Source: an uncultured Clostridium sp. (GTDB taxonomy: Bacteria > Bacillota > Clostridia > Lachnospirales > Lachnospiraceae). From it: 22,663 bases of DNA. The position numbers and the translations under genes were made by a program. Each line of letters starts with the position of its first letter. The first letter of the stretch is position 1. The notes beneath the pieces are model-generated. The model saw only the letters and a list, made by a program, of their open reading frames with translations. It was not told the DNA's origin and made no database searches. The DNA is taken from the NCBI GenBank assembly GCA_900541315.1, contig UQJF01000038.1, forward strand, positions 1 to 22,663. Direction: 5' to 3'. This document shows, piece by piece, positions 16,093 through 22,663 of the stretch.

Positions 16093-16812
16093 ATGCAGCT
16101 GTATCCGGCAATTGATATGAAAAATGGAAGATGTGTCCGCCTGTGCCAGGGGAAATTTAAAAATATTACCGTATATTCTGAGCATCCAGAGGAGATTGCA
16201 GCTCTCTGGCAGGAAAAAAAAGCCACTTTTTTACATCTGGTAGATTTAGATGGTGCACTGGCAGGACGTTCTGTGAATGAAGAGACCATTAAAAAGATAG
16301 TTTCTTCTGTGAATATCCCTGTGGAGATCGGCGGCGGGATCCGTTCTGAAGAAGCTGTTAAAAATATGCTTTCTTTAGGGGTAAAGCGTGTGATCATAGG
16401 AACAAAGGCAGTAGAAGAGCCGGAGTTTTTAAAAGATATGGTGGAGAAATTCGGAGCAGATGCTATTGCAGCAGGCATTGACGCTAAAGATGGCATGGTT
16501 GCGATCCAGGGATGGGAACAGGTAAGTACAGTTACAGCTACAGAACTTTGCCTGAAAATGAAAGAATACGGTGTAAAGCACATTATTTATACAGATATTT
16601 CCAGAGATGGTATGCTTTCAGGTCCAAATATCCCGGCAACAAAGAAACTGACTCTGGAAACAGGACTTGACATTATTGCTTCTGGAGGCGTATCCTGTAT
16701 GGAAGATCTGCAGTCTCTTTATGATGCAGGGATCTCAGGAGCGATCATCGGAAAAGCTCTTTATGAAAACCGGGTGGACTTAGAAGAAGCAGTCTGCCGT
16801 TTTGAAAAATGA
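16093..16812 (+). CDS. hisA: ProFAR isomerase
   Basis: A 239-residue TIM barrel that isomerises ProFAR to PRFAR. LYPAIDMKNGRCVRL places catalytic Asp8, and AGIDAKDG gives Asp130. HLVDLDGA, EIGGGIRSEE and the phosphate-binding IASGGV are all intact, and YTDISRDGM carries Asp168. These marks fit HisA and not HisF (which reads CLDVDAGRVVKG). AAAAAGGAG upstream supports the start. Its product needs HisH plus HisF, neither of which is encoded intact in this window. Confidence 0.96.
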   Translation: MQLYPAIDMKNGRCVRLCQGKFKNITVYSEHPEEIAALWQEKKATFLHLVDLDGALAGRSVNEETIKKIVSSVNIPVEIGGGIRSEEAVKNMLSLGVKRVIIGTKAVEEPEFLKDMVEKFGADAIAAGIDAKDGMVAIQGWEQVSTVTATELCLKMKEYGVKHIIYTDISRDGMLSGPNIPATKKLTLETGLDIIASGGVSCMEDLQSLYDAGISGAIIGKALYENRVDLEEAVCRFEK

Positions 16813-16827
16813 ACGGACAAGGAGTAA

Positions 16828-18144
16828 ATGAAAATGGATAATAAAAAACTGATCGCAGGTTTTGGCTATCAGGAAGGACGCATTAGCAGCTGGGATGGAA
16901 AGAGGACTTATACACAGGCTGTGCCACAGATGGCAAAGCACTGCTGTGATAATGGGGTTGACGAGATACTGGTCTATGACCGGTCTGTAACAGATGAGGA
17001 TCATGAGGCTGCCATTGCAGTGATCAAAGAGGTGTGCAGGGAAGCAGATGCCCCGGTTATTGCAGGCGGCAGAGTAAAGCGCATGGAAGATGTAAAGAAA
17101 TATCTTTATGCAGGAGCCAGTGCTGTATTTTTAGACATGAGCAAAGAAGAAAACACAGATATGATCAAAGAGGCTTCGGGCCGCTTTGGAAAAGAGAAAA
17201 TTTACGCTTATCTGCCAACAGACGAATATATTGACAGTGTAAAGGACTATGAGGCAGCAGGCGCATCTGTTATGCTTCTTAATACAGCAGGCAGTGTGCC
17301 CTCTTTACTGGAAATGGCTTCTATCAGCGACAGTGAGGCATCATTTTTATTCTTCTTACAGGCAAAGGACGATGCCAAAGATACAGCAGAAAGTCTGAAA
17401 AATGCCTTTGGCTGTGGAAATATCTGCGGTGCAGTTCTTACCTTTACAGAAGATAACATGGATTCTTCCATGACCATAAAGCAGTCTTTAAAGACAGCGG
17501 GGATCTCTGTGGATACCTTTGAATCTTCTGTAGACTGGAAGGATTTTAAGTTAAACAGTGACGGACTGATTCCGGTGATCGTTCAGGATTATAAGAGCAA
17601 CGAAGTGTTAATGTTAGCCTATATGAATGAGGATGCATTTAACAATACACTGGCTACCGGCCGTATGACTTATTTCAGCCGCAGCCGTCAGGCACAGTGG
17701 GTAAAGGGAGAGACCAGCGGACATTTCCAGTATGTAAAATCCTTAAAGATTGATTGTGACAATGATACCCTGCTTGCAACTGTAAAACAGATCGGGGCAG
17801 CCTGCCACACTGGAAATCGTTCCTGCTTCTACACCACGCTGGCAGAAAAGGAATATAAAGAGACCAATCCATTAAAGGTATTTGAAGATGTTTTCAATGT
17901 GATCTTAGACCGCAAGAAGCATCCAAAGGAAGGCTCTTATACAAACTATCTTTTTGACAAAGGAATTGATAAGATCTTAAAGAAGGTAGGAGAAGAAGCT
18001 ACAGAGATCGTTATTGCAGCCAAGAATCCGGATCCGGAAGAAGTAAAATATGAGATTTCTGATTTTCTGTACCATATGATGGTATTAATGGCAGAAAAGG
18101 GTGTTACCTGGGAAGAGATCACAGAAGAACTGGTAAACCGGTAA
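16828..18144 (+). CDS. hisIE: HisIE with an N-terminal degenerate HisF-like barrel
   Basis: A 438-residue three-part protein. Residues about 1-225 align with HisF ([13 protein letters not shown] against [43 protein letters not shown]), but catalytic Asp11 becomes Gly13, the Asp130 position becomes Leu/Pro in AYLPTDE, and the Asp176 position falls in NTAGS. Residues about 236-345 are a phosphoribosyl-AMP cyclohydrolase with likely zinc ligands Cys310, Cys326 and Cys333. Residues about 350-438 are a phosphoribosyl-ATP pyrophosphatase ([23 protein letters not shown]). Together these do steps 2 and 3 of histidine synthesis. AAGGAG at 16819-16824 is only three bases from ATG 16828 and nine from ATG 16834, so the second start (MDNKKL) may be the true one. 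Standard HisIE is about 200-220 residues. Confidence 0.94.
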   Translation: MKMDNKKLIAGFGYQEGRISSWDGKRTYTQAVPQMAKHCCDNGVDEILVYDRSVTDEDHEAAIAVIKEVCREADAPVIAGGRVKRMEDVKKYLYAGASAVFLDMSKEENTDMIKEASGRFGKEKIYAYLPTDEYIDSVKDYEAAGASVMLLNTAGSVPSLLEMASISDSEASFLFFLQAKDDAKDTAESLKNAFGCGNICGAVLTFTEDNMDSSMTIKQSLKTAGISVDTFESSVDWKDFKLNSDGLIPVIVQDYKSNEVLMLAYMNEDAFNNTLATGRMTYFSRSRQAQWVKGETSGHFQYVKSLKIDCDNDTLLATVKQIGAACHTGNRSCFYTTLAEKEYKETNPLKVFEDVFNVILDRKKHPKEGSYTNYLFDKGIDKILKKVGEEATEIVIAAKNPDPEEVKYEISDFLYHMMVLMAEKGVTWEEITEELVNR

Positions 18145-18180
18145 AACCGGAATAAATGTAAATATGAAGGATCTGTATTT

Positions 18181-18215
18181 GGGGCAGCTGGATCGAAAGA
18201 CTGGCTGTCCTTTTT
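18181..18215 (+). terminator. Probable terminator of the his operon
   Basis: GGGGCAGCTGG pairs with CTGGCTGTCCT over 11 positions, four of them G-T wobbles, around a 9-base loop and is followed by five T. It is the only terminator-like structure between hisIE and pepT, and its T run abuts the pepT -35 box. Confidence 0.6.
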
Positions 18216-18242
18216 GCATAATGAATAGATTCGTGGTAAAAT
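18214..18242 (+). promoter_or_regulatory. Candidate promoter of pepT
   Basis: TTGCAT (18214-18219) and TAAAAT (18237-18242) are separated by 17 bases. The -35 box overlaps the T run of the his terminator. The leader to the pepT start would be about 25 bases and holds GGAGGA. Confidence 0.5.
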
Positions 18243-18275
18243 TATGATATAAATATGTTTGTGGAGGACAATAAA

Positions 18276-19526
18276 ATGAAAAGAACAGATCATTCTGTTA
18301 CGGAACGCTTTTTACGCTATATTTCCTATGATACCCAGTCAAAAGAAGAGGAAGAACAGGTTCCAAGTACAAAGAAGCAGTTAGAATTTAGTATACTTCT
18401 TGCTGCAGAATTAAAGGAAATGGGTATATCCAATGTGCGTATGGACGGACATGGATATATTTACGGTGAGATCCCGGCAAATACAGAAGAGACAGTTATG
18501 TCATTAGGCTTTATCGCCCATATGGACACGTCACCGGCCCTTTCAGGCAAAGATGTAAAGCCTCAGTTAGTAGAAAACTATGATGGTTGTGATATCTGCT
18601 TAAACAAAGAAAAGGATATCTGGCTCCTTACTTCTGATTTTCCGGAAATAAAAAAGTATAAGGGAAAAACACTGATCACTACAGATGGAACTACACTCTT
18701 AGGAGCAGATGATAAAGCAGGTATAGCAGAAATCATGACTATGGCAGCTTGGTTTTTAAGCCATCCGGAAGAAAAGCATGGAAAGATATGCATTGCTTTT
18801 ACGCCGGACGAAGAGGTGGGAAGAGGTGCTGATTTCTTCAATGTAGAAGATTTTGGGGCAGAGGCGGCTTATACAGTAGACGGAGGAGCTTTAGGCGAAC
18901 TGGAATATGAAAATTTTAATGCGGCTTCTGGTCATGTGGTGATACAGGGAAAGAGTATCCACCCGGGAAGCGCCAAGGGAAAAATGAAAAATGCATTGCT
19001 GGTAGCTATGGAATTTCAGGCTTTGCTTCCGGCATTTGAAAATCCTATGTATACAGAAGGCTACGAAGGCTTTTATCATCTAGACCGTATGGAAGGCGAT
19101 GTAGAATGCACCCAGATGGCTTATATCATCCGGGATCACGACCGGGAGAAATTCCAACAGAAAAAGGTATTTTTCGAAAAAGCAGCTGAGTTTTTAAATG
19201 TAAAATACGGAGCAGGTACAGTAACTGTTGCAGTAAAAGATTCTTACTATAATATGAAAGAGAAGATAGAACCCCATATGGAATTGATCCATATTGCAGA
19301 GAAAGCCATGAAGAAAAACGGCGTTGAACCGGTGATCTCTCCAGTACGCGGGGGAACAGACGGCGCCAGATTATCCTATATGGGACTGCCCTGCCCCAAC
19401 CTTTGCACAGGGGGACATAATTACCATGGAAAGTATGAATATGTATGTGTGGAGTCTATGGAACAGACTGTCCAGATCCTTACAGAAATTGTAAAAAGCT
19501 TTGCAACAGGAAAAAATGTGGATTAA
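18276..19526 (+). CDS. pepT: Peptidase T (tripeptide aminopeptidase)
   Basis: A 416-residue cytoplasmic di-zinc M20 peptidase that removes N-terminal residues from tripeptides. Expected metal and catalytic positions are present: His82 and Asp84 in AHMDTSP, Asp145 in GADDKAG, Glu179 and Glu180 in PDEEVGRG, Asp202 in VDGGALGE and His381 in TGGHNYHG. The length matches the family (about 408). GGAGGA at 18263-18268 selects ATG 18276 over the in-frame ATG at 18255. It appears to be its own unit between the his operon and the purine permease. Confidence 0.96.
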   Translation: MKRTDHSVTERFLRYISYDTQSKEEEEQVPSTKKQLEFSILLAAELKEMGISNVRMDGHGYIYGEIPANTEETVMSLGFIAHMDTSPALSGKDVKPQLVENYDGCDICLNKEKDIWLLTSDFPEIKKYKGKTLITTDGTTLLGADDKAGIAEIMTMAAWFLSHPEEKHGKICIAFTPDEEVGRGADFFNVEDFGAEAAYTVDGGALGELEYENFNAASGHVVIQGKSIHPGSAKGKMKNALLVAMEFQALLPAFENPMYTEGYEGFYHLDRMEGDVECTQMAYIIRDHDREKFQQKKVFFEKAAEFLNVKYGAGTVTVAVKDSYYNMKEKIEPHMELIHIAEKAMKKNGVEPVISPVRGGTDGARLSYMGLPCPNLCTGGHNYHGKYEYVCVESMEQTVQILTEIVKSFATGKNVD

Positions 19527-19577
19527 TGAACAAAAATTTCAGATTTATATATAAAGATTCATTTTGATCATTAGAAA

Positions 19578-19605
19578 TTAATATTTTGTATATACAAAAT
19601 ATTAA
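19578..19605. promoter_or_regulatory. 28-bp perfect palindrome, probable operator
   Basis: Each half is TTAATATTTTGTAT read toward the centre, and the two halves are exact reverse complements. The core TTGTATATACAA resembles operators of GntR-type repressors, by general resemblance only. Its right half covers the -35 position of the candidate permease promoter, which suits repression. Confidence 0.65.
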
Positions 19606-19619
19606 AAAAGTGCTAAAAT
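19591..19619 (+). promoter_or_regulatory. Candidate promoter of the purine permease
   Basis: TATACA (19591-19596), then 17 bases, then TAAAAT (19614-19619) preceded by TGC, an extended -10. The -35 lies within the palindrome. The predicted transcript would start near 19626 and carry a leader of about 135 bases. Confidence 0.45.
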
Positions 19620-19698
19620 GCAAATATAAAAATATTCTGATTTCTGGCGGTCGGGGAAAAGGAGGCAGGGGACTTCTTAAAAAGCCGGAAAGAAGAAC

Positions 19699-19758
19699 TG
19701 ATCTTTGGTGATTACCAAAGATTAATGATCAGAGATCAATATATGAGAAGGAGGATCT
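19699..19758 (+). promoter_or_regulatory. Structured leader of the purine permease
   Basis: An 11-bp hairpin (19699-19709 with 19714-19724, loop GATT, one G-U) has the core ATCTTTGGT/ACCAAAGAT. Downstream, AGATC (19733-19737) can pair with GATCT (19754-19758) around the ribosome site AAGGAGG (19748-19754). Several GATC copies allow other pairings. The purine riboswitch core is absent. Regulation by RNA structure is an inference. Confidence 0.35.
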
Positions 19759-19761
19759 TAT

Positions 19762-21135
19762 ATGAGTCTGGAAAAATTGTTTCACCTGAAGGAAAACCAC
19801 ACAGACGTCAAAACAGAGGTGTTAGCGGGAATTACCACCTTTATGACCATGGCCTATATCCTGGCTGTTAATCCGGGTATCTTAGGCGCTACAGGTATGG
19901 ACAGCGGTGCTGTTTTTACAGCGACTGCAGTTTCAGCATTGTTTGCTACCTTATGTATGACATTTATGGCAAACTATCCATTTGTACTGGCACCTGGTAT
20001 GGGCTTAAATGCGTATTTTGCTTATACCGTAGTTTTACAGATGGGTTATTCATGGGAAATGGCTTTAACGGCTGTATTTGCAGAAGGTATCATTTTCATT
20101 CTTCTTTCACTGACCAATGTACGTGAGAAAATCTTCAATGCTATCCCAATGACACTGAAACATTCTGTATCTGCCGGTATTGGTCTTTTTATCGCTTTTA
20201 TCGGTTTGCAGAACGCAAAGATCGTAGTAGACGGAGCTACATTGGTAGGTCTTTATTCCTTTAAGGCAGCTGTTCAGAATGGTACATTTTCTACAGAAGG
20301 GATCACAGTCCTGTTAGCGCTGATCGGTATTTTGATCACAGCTGTTTTACTGGTAAAACAGGTAAAGGGAGGTATCCTTTGGGGTATCCTTGCTACATGG
20401 ATTTTAGGCATCATCTGCCAGTTAGCAGGTATCTACCAGGTAAACCCGGAGGCAGGAGCTTACAGCCTTCTCCCGGATTTTTCCAATGGTATTGCGATTC
20501 CAAGCATGGCCCCAACTTTTTTGAAGATGGATTTCAGCCGTCTGTTCTCACTGGATTTCTTTGTAGTTGTATTTGCATTCCTGTTTGTAGACCTGTTTGA
20601 CACCTTAGGAACACTGATCGGTGTTGCTTCCAAGGCAGATATGCTGGACAAAGACGGCAAGCTTCCAAAAATCCGCGGCGCTCTTATGTCTGATGCTATT
20701 GGTACTACTGTAGGTGCTATGTTTGGTACATCTACTGTAACTACGTTCGTAGAAAGTGCTTCCGGCGTAGCAGAAGGCGGAAGAACCGGACTGACCGCTG
20801 CAGTTGCAGCTATCCTTTTTGGACTGTCCCTGTTCTTATCACCGATCTTTCTTGCGATCCCGTCCTTTGCAACAGCACCGGCGCTGATCGTTGTAGGATT
20901 TTTAATGATCTCATCTATTCTTAAAATTGATTTTAATGATTATACGGAATCCATTCCTGCATACATCGGTATCATTGCAATGCCTTTTATGTACAGTATT
21001 TCTGAAGGTATTTCTTTAGGAATCATTTCCTATGTAGTGATCAATCTGGTATGTGGTAAGGCAAAAGAAAAGAAGATCAGTCCACTGCTTTATATTCTGG
21101 CAGTACTTTTTGTACTGAAGTATATTATGCTGTAA
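19762..21135 (+). CDS. NCS2 family purine permease (AzgA/PbuG type)
   Basis: A 457-residue membrane transporter with many hydrophobic segments. The family signature EVLAGITTFMTMAYILAVNP lies near residues 19-38, followed by LAPGMGLNAYFAY and the later FVDLFDTLGTLIGVA and GTSTVTTFVESASGV segments that form the substrate site in AzgA-like carriers. It should import hypoxanthine, guanine or adenine with protons; the exact base cannot be told from sequence. AAGGAGG at 19748-19754 supports the start. It is a single-gene unit behind a palindrome and structured leader, with a terminator after it. Confidence 0.95.
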   Translation: MSLEKLFHLKENHTDVKTEVLAGITTFMTMAYILAVNPGILGATGMDSGAVFTATAVSALFATLCMTFMANYPFVLAPGMGLNAYFAYTVVLQMGYSWEMALTAVFAEGIIFILLSLTNVREKIFNAIPMTLKHSVSAGIGLFIAFIGLQNAKIVVDGATLVGLYSFKAAVQNGTFSTEGITVLLALIGILITAVLLVKQVKGGILWGILATWILGIICQLAGIYQVNPEAGAYSLLPDFSNGIAIPSMAPTFLKMDFSRLFSLDFFVVVFAFLFVDLFDTLGTLIGVASKADMLDKDGKLPKIRGALMSDAIGTTVGAMFGTSTVTTFVESASGVAEGGRTGLTAAVAAILFGLSLFLSPIFLAIPSFATAPALIVVGFLMISSILKIDFNDYTESIPAYIGIIAMPFMYSISEGISLGIISYVVINLVCGKAKEKKISPLLYILAVLFVLKYIML

Positions 21136-21163
21136 GTGCTTAAAAGCATATAGCAGTTTTAGC

Positions 21164-21196
21164 AAAAAAGGAGTCGCCCCCTGGCGGCCCCTTTTT
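21164..21196. terminator. Bidirectional terminator between the permease and the hydrolase
   Basis: AAAAAAGGAGTCGCC pairs with GGCGGCCCCTTTTT around loop CCCT, with one A-C mismatch and one wobble. T runs exist in both directions, so it serves both convergent genes. Confidence 0.85.
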
Positions 21197-21219
21197 GTTT
21201 CTTGTTTTCATGAATTAAC

Positions 21220-22170
21220 TTATTTCTTATAAAAACAGTTATCACCCACAATTTTATAGGATGAATAATTTTCAGGGGAGATCCTTCTGACAGAATTAAA
21301 ATAAAGATAATCCCCGATGTTGTTGGAACCGCTAAGAGCAGCTTTGGCAGCCTTAAGAGCAGTCTTAGATGGCCCCTGGGAAAGAAAGCTGTCTAACAGA
21401 CCGGAATGTGCGCCGGGAAACTGCCCATCTGCATAGATGACACTGGAAATACTCTGTCCCCATTGCTTTGACTGGACACGATTGATAATACAGCTTGCAA
21501 CGGCCAGCTGCTCATCGTAGGAACCATCTCCTGTTTCCATTGCTGTGCAGGCAGCAAGGAGATAGATCTCGTCATCTGTTGCGGCAATGATATAAGCAGG
21601 TTTTTCCTGAGGTTTATCAACGGAATGAAGAGCAGCCGCCTCTTCTTTTGCATCAACGGCTTTACCTGGAACCGGGGAGATCTTCGCATATTCTGCACAA
21701 ATATATCCATATGTATCAGCCGGAAGCTGGATCTTGATCCAGCCTTCTGAGGTACTTGAGACTGGAAAGGCTTCTCCCTGGGCGGCCTGCTTTATGATCG
21801 AAGCATCCGTTGAAGGATCTTCACGTATATTTAATGTAACGGCAGTGACGCTGGCTGATAAAAGTCCCAGCTCCTGGGCAAGAGGTTTTATATCTGTACC
21901 ATACAACAGATAGTCATCTTTAAGCCAGCCTTCCAGTTTGCCAGAGCGGATACGCGTCCAGCCGTTTTTGCGCTCTAGGACAGTTCCGCCGCAGCCGCGG
22001 TAACATTTTCCGATGATATCAGCATCTGTAGAAGGCCCGGTCCTCATGTTCAGCGGTTCGTTTTTTACATTTGCAACTGCAAGACCGTCATAGGGAGAAG
22101 CAGCAAAGGCCGGAACAACTAAAGAGGCAGAAAGAAGCAAAGCAGATAGAAAAAGGGTTATTTTTTTCAT
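21220..22170 (-). CDS. Secreted SH3b-SH3b cell-wall hydrolase, SleB C-terminal type
   Basis: A 316-residue exported protein. Residues 1-23 are a signal peptide (MKKITLFLSALLL, cleavage after AFA). Two bacterial SH3 domains follow at about 30-88 and 105-165, each with LNMRTGPSTDADII- or LNIREDPSTDASII-type strands, for cell-wall binding. A linker follows to about 195. Residues about 200-316 are a Hydrolase_2 (SleB C-terminal) domain: LLAACTAMETGDGSYDEQLAVA, with Glu212 the expected catalytic acid, then INRVQS and the QFPGAHSG segment. It probably cuts peptidoglycan as a lytic transglycosylase or amidase-like enzyme, in growth or spore germination. The start at 22170 is set by the signal peptide; GGAGGA lies about 12 bases upstream. 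The open frame runs to 22242 but crosses the promoter. Confidence 0.9.
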   Translation of the reverse strand: MKKITLFLSALLLSASLVVPAFAASPYDGLAVANVKNEPLNMRTGPSTDADIIGKCYRGCGGTVLERKNGWTRIRSGKLEGWLKDDYLLYGTDIKPLAQELGLLSASVTAVTLNIREDPSTDASIIKQAAQGEAFPVSSTSEGWIKIQLPADTYGYICAEYAKISPVPGKAVDAKEEAAALHSVDKPQEKPAYIIAATDDEIYLLAACTAMETGDGSYDEQLAVASCIINRVQSKQWGQSISSVIYADGQFPGAHSGLLDSFLSQGPSKTALKAAKAALSGSNNIGDYLYFNSVRRISPENYSSYKIVGDNCFYKK

Positions 22171-22213
22171 AAGCAGCAGCATCCTCCGAAATATTACAGA
22201 ATTGTTACATATA

Positions 22214-22242
22214 ATCATACCAAAAATGATAAAACCTGTCAA
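22214..22242 (-). promoter_or_regulatory. Sigma-A promoter of the cell-wall hydrolase
   Basis: On the minus strand TTGACA (22237-22242) and TATGAT (22214-22219) are 17 bases apart. The -35 is perfect and the -10 matches at five of six positions. Confidence 0.8.
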
Positions 22243-22258
22243 ATAAAAGAGATGTTAA

Positions 22259-22423
22259 AGCCAGCCGTCGCTGATCACACTTGAAAAAATATGTACAGCA
22301 TTGGGCGTAACATTATCGCAGTTTTTTCAGGAAGGTAATTCAGAGAATCTGACAGAAGAGCAGAAAGAAGTTTTAAAGATATGGAACGATCTGAGTACAA
22401 ATGAGCAGGAAACAGTGATGTAA
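22259..22423 (+). pseudogene. 3' remnant of an XRE-type HTH regulator
   Basis: The frame begins after a TAA at 22256-22258 and reads SQPSLITLEKICTALGVTL, then SQFF and an acidic tail ending in ETVM before TAA at 22421-22423 (54 codons). PSLITLEKICxALGVTLSQFF is the usual end of the HTH domain in Cro/CI-type regulators of Clostridia. There is no start codon, no ribosome site and no first helices; the promoter of the divergent hydrolase occupies the place where they should be. It is best read as a truncated gene. Confidence 0.65.
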
Positions 22424-22447
22424 ATGCTGCGTGGTCTTCGGAAGTAG

Positions 22448-22487
22448 AAGAACAGTTCGAGCATATGTATCGGCTGTTCTTTTTTTA
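22448..22487 (+). terminator. Rho-independent terminator after the regulator remnant
   Basis: AAGAACAG (22448-22455) pairs with CTGTTCTT (22474-22481), with inner CGA/TCG pairing, followed by a long T run. It is the terminator the intact regulator would have used, and it insulates the downstream riboswitch unit. Confidence 0.85.
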
Positions 22488-22517
22488 TTTTTTGGCGTTA
22501 AAACGGTAATATTTTTC

Positions 22518-22546
22518 TTGTGTATAGTAGAGCATTAAAGTATAAT
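22518..22546 (+). promoter_or_regulatory. Candidate upstream promoter of the riboswitch unit
   Basis: TTGTGT (22518-22523) and a perfect TATAAT (22541-22546) are 17 bases apart. A second TATAAT is at 22577-22582 with only a T-rich -35; initiation there would start the RNA just before the aptamer. I cannot choose between them. Confidence 0.5.
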
Positions 22547-22584
22547 AAAATCAGTTTTTTGCATAAGTTTAAAAGCTATAATAA

Positions 22585-22663
22585 GGAAATCGGCAAACCA
22601 GATGAAAATCTGGGACGCAAAGCTACAGGGCCTGTAAAATGGCAGCCAGTTGCATGAAATGAG
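22585..22663 (+). promoter_or_regulatory. Cyclic di-GMP-I (GEMM-I) riboswitch, possibly cut by the window edge
   Basis: The aptamer core is clear: GGCAAACC at 22592-22599, a hairpin CCAGAT-GAAA-ATCTGG with a GNRA tetraloop, then GGGACGCAAAGC at 22612-22623, ACAGGGCCT, and CAGCCAGTTGC toward the end. These are the conserved GEMM-I elements that bind c-di-GMP. The expression platform and controlled gene lie past 22663, so on/off behaviour and target are unknown. In Clostridia such switches often precede motility, adhesion or surface-protein genes. Confidence 0.93.

Noticed and set aside
19620..19761. Purine riboswitch before the permease
   Set aside because: The conserved core (TATA...ATATGG...TCTACC...GACTA) could not be found; only hairpins are visible.
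22421..22440. Third copy of repeat B in reverse (TGCTGCGTG)
   Set aside because: Only about nine bases match, which is within chance.

Overview
The window looks like a chromosomal segment from a spore-forming, gut-type Clostridia, most likely Lachnospiraceae. The evidence is a YlbJ-type sporulation membrane protein, a short HisG paired with HisZ, RecU, strong AAGGAGG-type ribosome sites, moderate GC and a c-di-GMP-I riboswitch. Nothing resembling a phage, integrase, transposase or CRISPR array was seen, and no rRNA or tRNA genes.

Layout. (1) 1-1755: a coiled-coil protein with 11-residue repeats converges on, and overlaps, ylbJ. (2) 1875-8708: a tightly packed operon rich in RNA-modification enzymes: an RsmF-like rRNA m5C methyltransferase, an RsuA pseudouridine synthase fused to a HAD phosphatase, a YgiQ-type radical SAM protein, a short-chain dehydrogenase and an RluA-type pseudouridine synthase. 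(3) 8705-9937: trpS with its own promoter and a bidirectional terminator. (4) 9950-11080 on the minus strand: a DUF362 ferredoxin-like protein. (5) 11160-11866: recU behind a long structured leader. (6) 11907-18215: a histidine operon hisZ-hisG-hisD-hisB-hisA-hisIE driven by a perfect consensus promoter. hisH and a functional hisF are absent, and the HisIE protein carries an N-terminal HisF-like barrel that has lost its catalytic aspartates. (7) 18214-19526: pepT. (8) 19578-21196: an AzgA/PbuG-type purine permease behind a 28-bp perfect palindrome and a structured leader. (9) 21220-22170 on the minus strand: a secreted SH3b-SH3b-SleB-type cell-wall hydrolase. (10) 22259-22663: the 3' remnant of an XRE-type regulator, a terminator, promoters and a c-di-GMP-I riboswitch whose target gene lies beyond the right edge.

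Most of the window is ordinary housekeeping. The points worth a second look are the degenerate HisF-HisIE fusion and missing hisHF, the RsuA-HAD fusion, two families of short intergenic repeats (three copies of A, two of B, joined between hisD and hisB), the long hairpin at the start of the recU transcript, the palindrome over the purine permease promoter, and the edge riboswitch. I did not find a clearly new multi-gene system.
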